A DNA stretch of 64,000 nucleotides from UBA1181 sp045617845 (GCA_045617845.1 JAZLJL010000066.1:1-64000), one strand, 5' to 3'. Counted from the stretch's first letter, positions 34,554-44,193 are shown. Notes: generated by a model from the letters alone, not told the origin. Numbers and translations are program-made.

Positions 34554-34584
34554 CGAATATACAAAAAGAGTATTAGCGAACCAA
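34554..34584 (-). promoter_or_regulatory. Promoter of the argE-like gene
   Basis: Minus-strand -33 TTG (34582-34584), 20-bp spacer, -7 TATATTCG (34554-34561, one mismatch to consensus), 24 bp before the ATG. Confidence 0.5.
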
Positions 34585-35544
34585 TTTGAAATACTTGTCC
34601 AGTACAGCCAAGGAAATCAGTTTTTCCCTACGTTTATCCATAAACTGCGCCACATACTCATGGGCATGGCGCACGATCTCCTCCGCTTCCTGAGGGTGTT
34701 CGTGGTAATAACGCACACGCTCCTCCACATCAGAGAAGTCGGGAGCCACTTCGACGTAATGATAATTAGGCACCAGCGTTCCCTCCATGAACCAGGTCTC
34801 GCACGTCGGACGAGGCATCACCGCCAAGGAATTGGACGACATCACCCACTTTAGGTTGCTTGCGACATCGTTTCCCTCGATCGCCATGATGAACTGGTAA
34901 TCCAAATGTTCGCGAATCGTCATCTTCGGAGTGCGCCACTCCATCGGGGAATCGGTTTTTCGGGCCACGTCCCCCATATCAAAAAGAGGATGCCCGAAAT
35001 ATTTGCGGAAGAACGCCAAACGAGCCTCCTTGTTCGATATCTTTCCACGGAAAATGACCTTAAACTGCTTATCCATAAAAGACTTTTCATCCTTCAAAAA
35101 AATGAAATGCCTAATCTTATCCAATTTAAGCACCACAGAGTTAGCGTTATTGTCGCACAAAGGTCTGCTCTTCACCACCGAAGGAATTTCGGGCACGACA
35201 ATGACATCCCCGGGCATGAATCCCCAACGGTGATCAGGATGGAAGAAACGGGTAAACTCATAGGTGTCATGTTGATAAACGCTTCCTCCACAAACACGCT
35301 TCCATGCCTGTCGGAGCGTCTCCGCGGAAGATGGCAACTCCACCGGGTCCTGCAAGCGGCAATAGTAATCCACCCGTTGGCGGATATATTCACGGTCCTC
35401 CCTATCCTCAATTTCCGACAACAAACGAGGCAACCGCCAACGACAAAGGAATCGAGGGACCAACAATCGTAAATAGCACTTGAGATAATAGAAAAACTTA
35501 ATGTTTTTCCCACTATGGAACGTATAGTATATCTTATCGAACAT
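34573..35544 (-). CDS. GT90 (CAP10/LpsA-type) glycosyltransferase
   Basis: 323 residues. It shows the CAP10/GT90 pattern: a VIFRGKISNKEARLAFF donor-site segment near 165-180, then REHLDYQFIMAIEGNDVASNLKWVM around 215-240, split by the family's EGND(V)AS motif. The C-terminal helix starts near DVEERVRYYHEHP. GT90 enzymes transfer xylose or glucose to glycans; in bacteria they are linked to LPS or capsule. The start overlaps the malQ stop by one base, so it is co-translated with the glucanotransferase, but a functional link is unclear. Confidence 0.85.
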   Translation of the reverse strand: MFDKIYYTFHSGKNIKFFYYLKCYLRLLVPRFLCRWRLPRLLSEIEDREDREYIRQRVDYYCRLQDPVELPSSAETLRQAWKRVCGGSVYQHDTYEFTRFFHPDHRWGFMPGDVIVVPEIPSVVKSRPLCDNNANSVVLKLDKIRHFIFLKDEKSFMDKQFKVIFRGKISNKEARLAFFRKYFGHPLFDMGDVARKTDSPMEWRTPKMTIREHLDYQFIMAIEGNDVASNLKWVMSSNSLAVMPRPTCETWFMEGTLVPNYHYVEVAPDFSDVEERVRYYHEHPQEAEEIVRHAHEYVAQFMDKRREKLISLAVLDKYFKLVR

Positions 35545-38210
35545 TATCTTCCGTTATGAGAGATGATAGTCTTCATCAAAAGGTTGAAATCGTTACGGGA
35601 AAGCAAATCCTCCAACGAGAGATGCATTCTATAGCGCCAATAATTATCAGGGTCAGAAGGATTATTAATACGCTCGTTCATATAATCCACGCAACGCACG
35701 GACTCATCCATGGAAAGCCAATCCTGCAACGGGAGGATCACCCATACGGCAGGGGAAGCCAGATGTTTCTCAACGATCAGTTGGCAAATCCAAGCGTCAC
35801 ACTTCTCAGGAGCGTCTCCATACTGCTTCAGTTCATTATTGTAATAGCGCTGGGTCACATCTCTATTTTCTTCCCACCATTGGCGCATCGTACTCATATC
35901 ATGGGTGGATGAGGTGCAGACCGACATGCGCGGCACCCGTTCCAAGGAGCCGAATTCGACGTACATCTCCTTCGGCATACGCTGGATCTCCAAACTAAGG
36001 ATCTCCAAATCACGCATAACGGACGGGACGCATCCAGGCACCATACCAAGATCCTCGCCACAAACCATCATATTCGTACTACGAGTCAAAGTCTTTAGTT
36101 TCTTCAAGGCCTCCTCCTTCCAGAACCCATCATGCCGCCTAAAATAGAAATAATCATAGATATTCATCAAAGCAGCTTTCAAGCCATCATCCGCGCAACG
36201 GAAGGCAAGACTTTGGTCCATCGAGATACGAGGGTGATAAAAACCTTTGCGATGGCAGTCTTCCACGAAGAATACCTGGCACACCAGATAGAGAAGTCCC
36301 ATTTTCACCGTTTCGGATTCCTTTTCTTTCCCCTTCGCCAAATGAGACACAATCTTCTTTTGGGAAGAGACGCAATCCTTCAATGAGTAAGCATCGTCAC
36401 CGACACGATCCAAATAAGCATCCTTAACACGCTCCTTGAGGTCGCCGAAAAGTTCACCTAGAATCCAATCATTGATGACAGGACGACAGAGCTGCTCCTC
36501 CGGCAGGTTAATTCCGAACCCCCGTATTTCCTCCAACGAAAGGGGAAGAGCGGGGTCGAACTGGCCCAACAGCCCCATTTGCACGTCGGAAGGCACCCGG
36601 AAGATGCGGAAAAAGCCAAGTATATGGTCAATACGATAAGCGTCAAAGCAACGGGACATGCACTGGAATCGGTTACGCCACCAAGCATAACCATCCTTCT
36701 CCATCTCCTTCCAGTTGTAGATAGGGAATCCCCATATCTGACCCGTTTTCGAGAAAAAGTCTGGAGGAGCGCCTGCGCTACCCGAGCAATCGAACAAAGC
36801 AGGATGTTCCCAGACATCCGCGCTGCGGGCGTTCACACCGATAGGGATATCGCCCTTGATAGCCACCCCAAGGCTATGGGCGTAATCCACCGCCTCATGC
36901 AATTGCATATGGAGATGGTACTGCACAAAGAAATGCACAGCCACCTTGTCGTATTCAGGGGATTTAGGCGAGCAATACGCCTCAACCCGTTTTTTGTCCC
37001 ACACCGCGTCTTTCCCCCATTCGGAGAAATCGGAAGTATGATGTTTATCCCGGAGGAAAGAGAAAACCGCATAAGAATCCAACCAGAACCTATTGCGAGC
37101 ATAGAAATCCGAGAAAGCCTTAGTGGCAAGCGTAGCCGCCCCGTCACGTTTATACAATTCCCGCACATATTCCCACTTCAGTTTCATCACCGATTCGTAA
37201 TCGACGAAACGGTTCTCCTCCAGTTTCTTCTTTCTGGAAAGGTATTTCTTTTTGTCCTTCACCTCGCCCACCCGATCGATATTCAGGTACATCGGGTGCA
37301 GGGCATAGACCGATATGGCGCTATAAGGATACGAATCACGCCAAGAGCCATTGACCGACGTGTCGTTGACAGGCAAAGTCTGGATAATCCGTTGACCAGT
37401 CTTCGACGCCCAGTCCGCCAAGATTTTCAAATCAAGGAACTCTCCACATCCGAAGCTGTTCTCGGAACGCAAGGAGAATACAGGGACAGCGGTACCCGCC
37501 CCCTTGAAACCAGGCAAGTTGAATTGGGGTTCCCTATCGTTAATCACGATTAAGTCCGTAGACAAAGAGAACTCGAAATTCAAATTATGGTTACAGCCAT
37601 TCTCCCAAGCGACGATTTGTTCGTTAGAAGGGTCATAGATGACATATTTATATTCCAGCGGGAAATAGAGTTTATTCGCGTCAAGCGTCAAACTGAAATA
37701 TGGGAAGGAAGAGCCGTTCATGACCTTCACGTTGCCGTCCGTCCACTTCCCCAGGGAGACATCACTACCCGATATGGCCAAACGATGGTTGTAGTTCACG
37801 AGATCCGTCGCGGTATTGAACACTATCGGAATGTTACATTTCCTTCTGTTTTGCCTCATCTCCGGCTGTTTCCGAATAGCCTTCGAGAACACGGAAGAGA
37901 CAGACATCCTGGAGAAATCGTGACGATTGCCATAGAAATCATAGAGGAGGATATTCTGATACCTCTTGTCGTACGGGCCGAATTGATGAGAAAGGCAATC
38001 CTCACACGAGATGACCTCGCCATCCTTTTTCACCAAGAAATGGTATTTGAACTCCTGTGAAGAAGTATAGAACACAATGCTCCAGCAACGTCCGTTATAG
38101 GACATCGGGAGAGGAGCGTCGTCCACATCCCTCAGTTCCTTAATGTCACCGGAGACGAAAAGTTCTTCGCCATAAGTCGATTGATATGTCAAAAAAAGCG
38201 TAACCTTCAT
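35544..38210 (-). CDS. malQ: 4-alpha-glucanotransferase with two CBM20 domains
   Basis: 888 residues. Two N-terminal starch-binding CBM20-like modules (about 1-110, and 125-235) are followed by a GH77 catalytic domain. Catalytic-region motifs are FDAYRIDHILGFFRIF (nucleophile Asp in YRIDH) and MVCGEDLGMVPGCVPSVM (acid/base Glu in CGEDLG). SSTHDMSTMRQWW carries the third acid. No signal peptide, so it acts on cytoplasmic glycogen or maltodextrin. This CBM20-GH77 form is standard in Bacteroidota. Confidence 0.95.
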   Translation of the reverse strand: MKVTLFLTYQSTYGEELFVSGDIKELRDVDDAPLPMSYNGRCWSIVFYTSSQEFKYHFLVKKDGEVISCEDCLSHQFGPYDKRYQNILLYDFYGNRHDFSRMSVSSVFSKAIRKQPEMRQNRRKCNIPIVFNTATDLVNYNHRLAISGSDVSLGKWTDGNVKVMNGSSFPYFSLTLDANKLYFPLEYKYVIYDPSNEQIVAWENGCNHNLNFEFSLSTDLIVINDREPQFNLPGFKGAGTAVPVFSLRSENSFGCGEFLDLKILADWASKTGQRIIQTLPVNDTSVNGSWRDSYPYSAISVYALHPMYLNIDRVGEVKDKKKYLSRKKKLEENRFVDYESVMKLKWEYVRELYKRDGAATLATKAFSDFYARNRFWLDSYAVFSFLRDKHHTSDFSEWGKDAVWDKKRVEAYCSPKSPEYDKVAVHFFVQYHLHMQLHEAVDYAHSLGVAIKGDIPIGVNARSADVWEHPALFDCSGSAGAPPDFFSKTGQIWGFPIYNWKEMEKDGYAWWRNRFQCMSRCFDAYRIDHILGFFRIFRVPSDVQMGLLGQFDPALPLSLEEIRGFGINLPEEQLCRPVINDWILGELFGDLKERVKDAYLDRVGDDAYSLKDCVSSQKKIVSHLAKGKEKESETVKMGLLYLVCQVFFVEDCHRKGFYHPRISMDQSLAFRCADDGLKAALMNIYDYFYFRRHDGFWKEEALKKLKTLTRSTNMMVCGEDLGMVPGCVPSVMRDLEILSLEIQRMPKEMYVEFGSLERVPRMSVCTSSTHDMSTMRQWWEENRDVTQRYYNNELKQYGDAPEKCDAWICQLIVEKHLASPAVWVILPLQDWLSMDESVRCVDYMNERINNPSDPDNYWRYRMHLSLEDLLSRNDFNLLMKTIISHNGR

Positions 38211-38233
38211 AGTTCTCCTCCTAAAGAAATCAA

Positions 38234-38926
38234 TTATTCCTTTTCACCTTTCCTATAATAATAGATAAGGCCATATTCCTTACACTTCTCCATTTTGATG
38301 GCAGGCTGCTGGTCAGAGAACGTAGCCTCGACTTCGTCCCAGATTTTCAAAATCAGTTCATCAGCCTGTTTATTCAGTTGGACAATGTTCTCGCTCGTCC
38401 TAACCGTATTATTTTGCAGCACCTTTTGGTTTCCGTAACCATCTGCGAAAATGTCATAGTGGACACGCACCTTAGCGATGGCCGGGTTATAGATTGGGGT
38501 TCCCCCCATGCTCAGTCTGCGTTGTTCGCCGTCAATGATCTTCTGGCCCCATTTAAAGAGGCTCTCGTCAGAAGAGAGGTCGGGCGTCACGTTGCTTTCT
38601 GGCCGCAATCCATAGAACTCCTTGTATTCAGCTTTGATTTCATGGCGCATGACGCACATGTTCAACACCTTAATAAAATGGGAGACATACATACGCGCAT
38701 TCTTCGCGGCCTCCTGGAACTCCACGCTTGTGGAAAACTGTTTTTCGCTGCACTGCTTGTTCTCGTTGATGGCACGTTGGTACCTCACGAGGAACCCCTT
38801 TGCCTCCTCGAAGAGTTTATATGAATAGGCGAGGTCGTACAGATTAGCCGTTTCGCCTTTATTCACGGCAAGTTGGATAGAGCGTAATCTGGCTTGGTTT
38901 GTATTAGGTAATCTTCTATACGGCAT
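38234..38926 (-). CDS. Conserved protein of unknown function
   Basis: 230 residues, mainly helical, soluble, without signal peptide. It starts MPYRRLPNTNQARLRSIQLA and ends EYGLIYYYRKGEKE. I do not recognise a family by name, though it has the look of a protein conserved in Bacteroidales: normal codon usage, placed 11 bp behind the fusion gene and 23 bp before malQ. There are no metal-binding clusters or nucleotide-binding motifs. Confidence 0.75.
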   Translation of the reverse strand: MPYRRLPNTNQARLRSIQLAVNKGETANLYDLAYSYKLFEEAKGFLVRYQRAINENKQCSEKQFSTSVEFQEAAKNARMYVSHFIKVLNMCVMRHEIKAEYKEFYGLRPESNVTPDLSSDESLFKWGQKIIDGEQRRLSMGGTPIYNPAIAKVRVHYDIFADGYGNQKVLQNNTVRTSENIVQLNKQADELILKIWDEVEATFSDQQPAIKMEKCKEYGLIYYYRKGEKE

Positions 38927-38937
38927 GATGATAACAA

Positions 38938-40680
38938 TTAGTCTTCCCTATACATCAAATCATAAGCTAACTGATATAACACATCCTTCCGTTCCTTTTC
39001 AATACCCACCTTATCCAACGCCGCAATGGCACGGTCGTAGTACTCCCGCATAGACTGTTCCGCCAACGACTTAATGCCGAGCCGCTCGTAAAGTTCCGTG
39101 ACAGCGGCGACCTTAGCGTCGCGGTCAGTCGTTTCGGACAACAACCAACGGTCCAATTCCTTTTTCTGGTCAGCATTAGCCTTGTCGTAGGCGTTGATAA
39201 GCAAGAAAGTCTTTTTATTACAACAGATATCTCCACCGATCTTCTTACCGAACTTTTTCACGTCGCCCCACACATCCAGAAGGTCATCCTTCAGCTGGAA
39301 TGCGAGACCGATGCCGATACCGAATTCATACAACAGTTTAGCGTCAGCCGCTTTCGCGCCACCACAGATGGCGCCGATTTGAAGGCTGGCAGCCAATAAG
39401 ACAGCGGTTTTCAGGCGTATCATCTCCATATATTCGGAAACGGAGACGTCATTTCTGGACTCGAAGTCCATATCATATTGTTGTCCCTCGCAAACCTCGA
39501 TGGCCGTTTTGGAGAAGATAGGGATAATGATAGGGAAAATGGCAGGGTTACATTTCGCCAACAACTGGTAAGCCTTAATCATCATGGCGTCGCCAGACAA
39601 AATCGCCGTATTATCGTTCCATTTCACATGAACGGTAGGCTGGCCTCGTCTCATGTCCGCCTTGTCCATGATATCGTCATGCAAGAGCGTGAAATTATGG
39701 AACACCTCCAAAGCCAACGCAGGGTAGAGAGCCTCTTGGGCATCGCCCGAGAACATTTGGCAAGCCAAAAGTGCGCAAGTAGGACGTATACGCTTGCCGC
39801 CCAAAGACAAAACATAACCGATAGGATCATACAATCCATGAGGATTGATGTCCCAATTCAAATTCTTCAACGCCTTCTTCACGGCGTTTTGAGCATCTTC
39901 GAAATTCATTGTTGCATCCATATTATCTTCATCCAGACCACGTCTGGTCCTGTTATAGCTTCTATAATTATCATATTCGATGTCCACATCCGGTTCCACG
40001 AACGAAGAGCGTTTATCCAATACAAACCGAATATGTTTAATCGTCAATCCACGTTCTATCCATTGCTGTTCATAGAAAGTCTTGATGGACAATATCTTAT
40101 CGTCCGAGAAATCGGAATGGTAAAGGTCATCGTTTTGGAAAGCCACCTTATATCGGTTCGCCTTCACCATTTCACAAGTATATTGGAACAAGAAGTTACT
40201 ATCCGTCTTCAGATGGATCAGACCTCCGTCCTTCACGAATTTTTGGTAAAGTTCCATGAAGCGGGTCGAAGTGAGGCGTTTACGCACCTTCTTCATCTGC
40301 GGATCAGGGAAGGTAAGCCATATTTCAGAGACCTCGTCAGCCGAGAAAAAAGCGTCGATGATCTCAATGTTCGTACGGATGAAAGCCACGTTCTTCATTC
40401 CTTTCCGGAAAGAATCCTTAGCGCCCGTCCACATACGCGCGCCCTTAATATCCACGCCGATGAAATTCTTCTCCGGGAAAAGCTCCGCGAGCGCCACGGT
40501 ATACTCACCCTTTCCGCATCCGAGTTCCAGGACGATAGGGTTATCGTTGCCAAAAAAAGTATTCCACCTACCCTTCAACGGGAAAGGTTCCTGCTTCTCC
40601 CTCATCGAGGAGAAAGTGTACTGAAACACATGCGGGAAAGAGTCCATCTCCCCAAACTTCGCTAACTTATTCTTCCCCAT
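38938..40680 (-). CDS. TrmB methyltransferase fused to polyprenyl synthase
   Basis: 580 residues in one uninterrupted frame. Residues 1-245 are tRNA (guanine-N7)-methyltransferase TrmB: SAM loop LELGCGKGEY (51-60), WLTFPDPQMKKVRKR (121-135) and LKTD (157-160). Residues about 258-580 are a trans-isoprenyl diphosphate synthase: LGGKRIRP (293-300), first Asp-rich motif DDIMD (335-339), GQQYDMDF, second motif DDLLD (465-469). The join is a short Asp/Asn-rich link at about 246-258. Two in-frame ATGs there (39921 and 39909) sit where a separate synthase would begin, so that the second half may also be made alone. The two activities (tRNA modification, isoprenoid chain building) have no known link; fusion through loss of the trmB stop is the simplest origin. 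Confidence 0.9.
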   Translation of the reverse strand: MGKNKLAKFGEMDSFPHVFQYTFSSMREKQEPFPLKGRWNTFFGNDNPIVLELGCGKGEYTVALAELFPEKNFIGVDIKGARMWTGAKDSFRKGMKNVAFIRTNIEIIDAFFSADEVSEIWLTFPDPQMKKVRKRLTSTRFMELYQKFVKDGGLIHLKTDSNFLFQYTCEMVKANRYKVAFQNDDLYHSDFSDDKILSIKTFYEQQWIERGLTIKHIRFVLDKRSSFVEPDVDIEYDNYRSYNRTRRGLDEDNMDATMNFEDAQNAVKKALKNLNWDINPHGLYDPIGYVLSLGGKRIRPTCALLACQMFSGDAQEALYPALALEVFHNFTLLHDDIMDKADMRRGQPTVHVKWNDNTAILSGDAMMIKAYQLLAKCNPAIFPIIIPIFSKTAIEVCEGQQYDMDFESRNDVSVSEYMEMIRLKTAVLLAASLQIGAICGGAKAADAKLLYEFGIGIGLAFQLKDDLLDVWGDVKKFGKKIGGDICCNKKTFLLINAYDKANADQKKELDRWLLSETTDRDAKVAAVTELYERLGIKSLAEQSMREYYDRAIAALDKVGIEKERKDVLYQLAYDLMYRED

Positions 40681-41152
40681 TTTTCAAGATTCTTATGCCA
40701 ATTTCCGTAATACCAGGCAACGTGTCCATCCTCATGCCTTGAATCAAATCGAAATGGTAGGTTCCCGGAATATCGAACTTCGTATCCAAGCGGAAAGCCA
40801 CAGGGACATGATACATGGAGCCGGAAGAGGTTCCGAGCCACTTACCTCTGTTGTCGGCCAAGACGCAATCCAATGTGTCGGAGAACTCCGTGGAATCAGG
40901 CATCATCGCATGGATGAACAGCCAAAAATTCTGGAACGGATAAGCATCATTGTTACGGATATCCACAAGGACATTATAAGAAACGGACGTGTCAGCCACG
41001 TCGAAATCGAACTTCACGAAATCATTTTTACGCCAGCCCTCCTCCGGAATCATCTTCGAATCCTGGTAAAGGGCGTTAGACCCGCAAGCGGCTAGGAAAA
41101 GCAGCAAAGAAGCAAGTCCCAAAAATCGTTTGAACGCCATCTTGTTATTCAT
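40667..41152 (-). CDS. gldH: Gliding motility lipoprotein GldH
   Basis: 161 residues from the ATG at 41152; another ATG at 41140 (MAFKRF) is equally possible. The frame extends further upstream inside ricT but that part is a shadow. A lipoprotein signal ends LLLFLAAC, with Cys as the lipid anchor. The mature part matches GldH: NDFVKFDFDVADTSVSYNVLVDIRNN split over about 45-70, and YPFQNFWLFI. GldH is needed for gliding and T9SS function in Flavobacterium and is kept in non-gliding Bacteroidales. The stop overlaps the fusion gene start by 14 bp, and its start overlaps the ricT stop. Confidence 0.88.
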   Translation of the reverse strand: MNNKMAFKRFLGLASLLLFLAACGSNALYQDSKMIPEEGWRKNDFVKFDFDVADTSVSYNVLVDIRNNDAYPFQNFWLFIHAMMPDSTEFSDTLDCVLADNRGKWLGTSSGSMYHVPVAFRLDTKFDIPGTYHFDLIQGMRMDTLPGITEIGIRILKNGEE

Positions 41153-42764
41153 TGCCACCCTGAGGATTAGAATTATTAGAAGGTGACGCATTCTCGCCAC
41201 CCTTACCATTATTATTTCCACCAGGGTTTTCTCCGTTACCGCCGTTGTTTCTCCTAAAGTTATTGTTTCTGCGGCGGTTGTTACGGTTCCGGTTTTGGTT
41301 GCCGTTTTGGTTCTGTTGAGGTTGGTCACCAGTACCATTTTCAGCAGTTACCGGAGCATTCTCGTCGCCGGCTGGTTGAGGTTGTTGGTTATTAGGTTTA
41401 CCCTGTTGAGGTTTCCTATTGTTTTTATTGTTGCGGTCGCGGTTTTGTTTTCTGTCATTACGTTGGCCGCCGTTGCTATTCTTCTGCGCAGGATCCCCGT
41501 TCTCATTAGGCGACGCCGGGGATTCAGTCTTACGAGCCTCATTATTTTTCGCGGCAGGACGTTGCTCATTGGTTCCGTCCGCCAAATGGTCAGGCTTCCC
41601 GTCGTTTTCGGGATTCTGGTCTTGCGTATTCGACGGAGCAGCCGTTTGTTGCGATTCAGCGGAAGCAGAAGCCGCATTCCCTTTTCCACCCTTCTTTTTC
41701 TTCTTCTTTTTCTTATCGAAACGGGTCAAGCTATCCTGTCCGACCACATTTTCGTAATCAACAGGTTTCCCCTCATCCTCCGTTTCCTCGAGGAGGGAAT
41801 CCACCTTGATGCCCTGTTTGTTCAACGCCATAATCTCCTTCACCCTATCGACAGGGATGGAAACCACGTTAGAAGCCATATTCGGAGCAGAAGAGTACTG
41901 CATGATTTTACCAAAGACATCAGTCTTGAAATGGTAAAAAGTGCCATCCTTTGTCTCCAAAGGAATATTACGGGCAGGAATCTCCTTCTGCGCCTCCACA
42001 TAAGCGTCCACCTCGTAATTGAGGCAACACTTCAGTTTAGCGCACTGGCCCGCGAGTTTCTGCGGATTCAAGGAAATCTCCTGGTAACGAGCCGAGCTAG
42101 TAGCCACGGAGCTGAACTTCGTCAACCAAGAAGAGCAACACAGCGGACGGCCGCAGGGACCGATACCACCGATTCTTCCAGCCTCTTGTCTGGCGCCGAT
42201 CTGCTTCATCTCGATACGCACACGGAAAGTATCCGCCAGCACTTTGATAAGTTCACGGAAATCCACACGTTCGTCGGCGATGTAGTAAAAAATCGCCTTA
42301 TTACCGTCACCTTGATATTCGACGTCACCAATCTTCATGTTCAGGTTAAGGTTTTCGGCTATTTTGCGGGCGCGCAACATCGTGTCATGTTCCTTCGCCT
42401 TCGCCTCCTCGAACTTCTCCAAATCGTTCGGGCGAGCCTTCCGGTAAATGCGTTTAATCTCCGTACGGCTCTGGTCCACATGATACTTCTTCATTTGAGC
42501 CAGGACCAACTGTCCGGTCATGGAGACCGTACCTATATCGTGTCCAGGAGTGGCCTCCACAGCCACCACGTCGCCCTTTTCCAACGCAAGGCCATTCGTA
42601 TTCCTGAAATAGCCCTTACGGGTATTTTTGAAGGTCACTTCCACCAAGTCGGTAGCGTTCATCGATTCAGGGATGTCGCACAACCAATCGTAAGTGTCCA
42701 ACTTCTGATCTGTCTTTTTGCTGCAGCCTTTCCTATTCAGCTGGCAGCCACTCAATATGCCCAT
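41145..42764 (-). CDS. ricT: PSP1/RicT-like protein with long disordered tail
   Basis: 539 residues. Residues about 25-330 are a PSP1 domain with the RicT cysteine set: GPCGRPLCCSSW near 203-214 and CAKLKCCLNYE near 243-253. These Cys residues in Bacillus RicT bind an Fe-S cluster in the RicAFT complex that supports RNase Y. The last 200 residues are low complexity: a poly-Lys run (DKKKKKKKKGGKG), then Asn/Gln/Pro/Gly-rich sequence. The tail is an RNA-binding candidate by composition only. Gene order holB-ricT-gldH is, as I recall, common in Bacteroidales. Confidence 0.85.
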   Translation of the reverse strand: MGILSGCQLNRKGCSKKTDQKLDTYDWLCDIPESMNATDLVEVTFKNTRKGYFRNTNGLALEKGDVVAVEATPGHDIGTVSMTGQLVLAQMKKYHVDQSRTEIKRIYRKARPNDLEKFEEAKAKEHDTMLRARKIAENLNLNMKIGDVEYQGDGNKAIFYYIADERVDFRELIKVLADTFRVRIEMKQIGARQEAGRIGGIGPCGRPLCCSSWLTKFSSVATSSARYQEISLNPQKLAGQCAKLKCCLNYEVDAYVEAQKEIPARNIPLETKDGTFYHFKTDVFGKIMQYSSAPNMASNVVSIPVDRVKEIMALNKQGIKVDSLLEETEDEGKPVDYENVVGQDSLTRFDKKKKKKKKGGKGNAASASAESQQTAAPSNTQDQNPENDGKPDHLADGTNEQRPAAKNNEARKTESPASPNENGDPAQKNSNGGQRNDRKQNRDRNNKNNRKPQQGKPNNQQPQPAGDENAPVTAENGTGDQPQQNQNGNQNRNRNNRRRNNNFRRNNGGNGENPGGNNNGKGGENASPSNNSNPQGGNE

Positions 42765-42780
42765 AATAAAATAAATTATT

Positions 42781-43914
42781 CTACATTTTAGCCCGTCTCA
42801 ACAAGACAGCCACCTTCATGGCGAGGTCGAAGAAAACGATTTTCGCCTGGACGTTCTGTTCAATATGCTGTTGAGCCAAATTAAGTTCGGAAAGGAAACT
42901 TACTATATTCAGTTCGTTCACGTAAGGAGCGAATTTCACGGCGAAACCCATTTCGTCGGATGTCATATAGCTAATATCCTTATTATGAAGATTATAAATA
43001 AAATTCTCTCTTACCATGTTTTGAACATAGACAAGGAAAGAGACTTGACGTTTACGGCCCAAATCATTCGCCGACTCCATCCAAGTCTTCATTTTGCGGG
43101 CGTCGCCCATATAAGCGACACGCATCAAGGTCACGAAAAGATCAAAGTACTCCTTCGTATCGCCCGCCGTCTCGATAATGCGTTCAGCCGCCACGATGCT
43201 ACCTTTCGACACATGGGCGACGTCGGCGAGTTCCGAGCCGGACAATCCGTACAACCGGGAGAGAGCCTCCCGCAAGTCAGCCTCCTCCAACGGAGGCACG
43301 AAAATCCGTTGCGTACGGGAGATGATGGTGGGAAGCAAAGCCTCCGGAGTTTCGCTCACCAGGAAGAAGAAAGACTTCTCCGGCGGTTCCTCCAAGACCT
43401 TCAGCAACTTATTGGCGCAGGTCTCATTCATCTTTTCCGGCAACCAGATGATCATCACCTTGCAGTCCGCCTCGTAAGGCTTCGTGTTGAAAGCACGGAT
43501 GATCTCCTCGCTTTCGCTGGCATAGATAATAGATTGCTTATTGTCGGACTTCAGTTCCACATTCCATTGGTCATAGCTGAAATACGGTGACTTCAGCAAG
43601 CGGTTGCGCCATTGAGGCAAAAAAGTCTCGCAAGACGTCGTGTCGTTTGATTTTTCCTTGTAAATGGGGAATACGAAATGGAGGTCCGGGTGCACCAACT
43701 TGGCGAACTGGCGGCAAGAACTGCACACGCCACAAGGGCCATCCTCTTTCCTATCCGTACAACATAGATATTGGGCGAGAGCGACCGCAATGCCGAGTTT
43801 TCCAGTCCCCTCAGGTCCGCAAAGAAGGATCGCGTGAGGCAAATGGCCATCCGCCACCGCCTTGATCAATCTTTGTTTGATGGACTTTTGCCCGAAAATA
43901 TCATTAAAATGCAT
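42781..43914 (-). CDS. holB: DNA polymerase III subunit delta'
   Basis: 377 residues, part of the clamp loader. The modified P-loop GPEGTGKLGIA (34-44) is followed by a four-Cys zinc module (CCTDRKEDGPCGVCSSC near 51-67) and the sensor region LKVLEEPPEKSFFFLVSE, SRTQR. AAA+ fold to about 215, then a helical collar domain. First gene of the leftward run, with a strong promoter directly upstream. Confidence 0.93.
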   Translation of the reverse strand: MHFNDIFGQKSIKQRLIKAVADGHLPHAILLCGPEGTGKLGIAVALAQYLCCTDRKEDGPCGVCSSCRQFAKLVHPDLHFVFPIYKEKSNDTTSCETFLPQWRNRLLKSPYFSYDQWNVELKSDNKQSIIYASESEEIIRAFNTKPYEADCKVMIIWLPEKMNETCANKLLKVLEEPPEKSFFFLVSETPEALLPTIISRTQRIFVPPLEEADLREALSRLYGLSGSELADVAHVSKGSIVAAERIIETAGDTKEYFDLFVTLMRVAYMGDARKMKTWMESANDLGRKRQVSFLVYVQNMVRENFIYNLHNKDISYMTSDEMGFAVKFAPYVNELNIVSFLSELNLAQQHIEQNVQAKIVFFDLAMKVAVLLRRAKM

Positions 43915-43944
43915 ACGAATAACTATACCTTAGCAAAATCGTTT

Positions 43945-43976
43945 CAAAAATAGTCAAATGTTTTCTGAGTGACAAA
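43945..43976 (-). promoter_or_regulatory. Promoter of the holB operon
   Basis: Minus-strand -33 TTTG (43973-43976), 20-bp spacer, -7 TATTTTTG (43945-43952): full consensus. It lies 31 bp before the holB ATG and likely drives holB, ricT, gldH and the fusion gene. Confidence 0.7.
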
Positions 43977-44131
43977 CTAATAGGGGGAAAAGTGAGAATG
44001 GCGGGCAAAAAATATCCGCCGACAGCCATTCTCAAAAACAAAGGCACTAGGAGAGAGCGGTTGGACGGAGGCGCCAAACACGCAAAAAAAAGCAGCAATA
44101 AGGCGATTTCCCATCCCAATATTTTTTTCTT

Positions 44132-44162
44132 TTTGATTATCCATTGTTTTTCAGTAAATTTG
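44132..44162 (+). promoter_or_regulatory. Promoter of argH-rsfS-ftsH
   Basis: -33 TTTG (44132-44135), 19-bp spacer, -7 TAAATTTG (44155-44162): full consensus, 31 bp before the argH ATG. Divergent from the holB promoter 155 bp away; the region between holds nothing else that I can identify. Confidence 0.72.
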
Positions 44163-44193
44163 CAAATTGTTATTAAAAGAAATTAAGTGACCA

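Noticed and set aside
36579..37553. Long open frame opposite malQ
   Set aside because: Shadow of the GH77 gene; no start context or recognisable protein.
39478..40665. A 395-codon open frame opposite the trmB fusion gene
   Set aside because: Antisense shadow; the fusion gene has complete motifs for two enzymes.
41295..42791. A 498-codon open frame opposite ricT
   Set aside because: Produced by the low-complexity coding sequence on the other strand; translation is Leu/Arg-rich without any domain.
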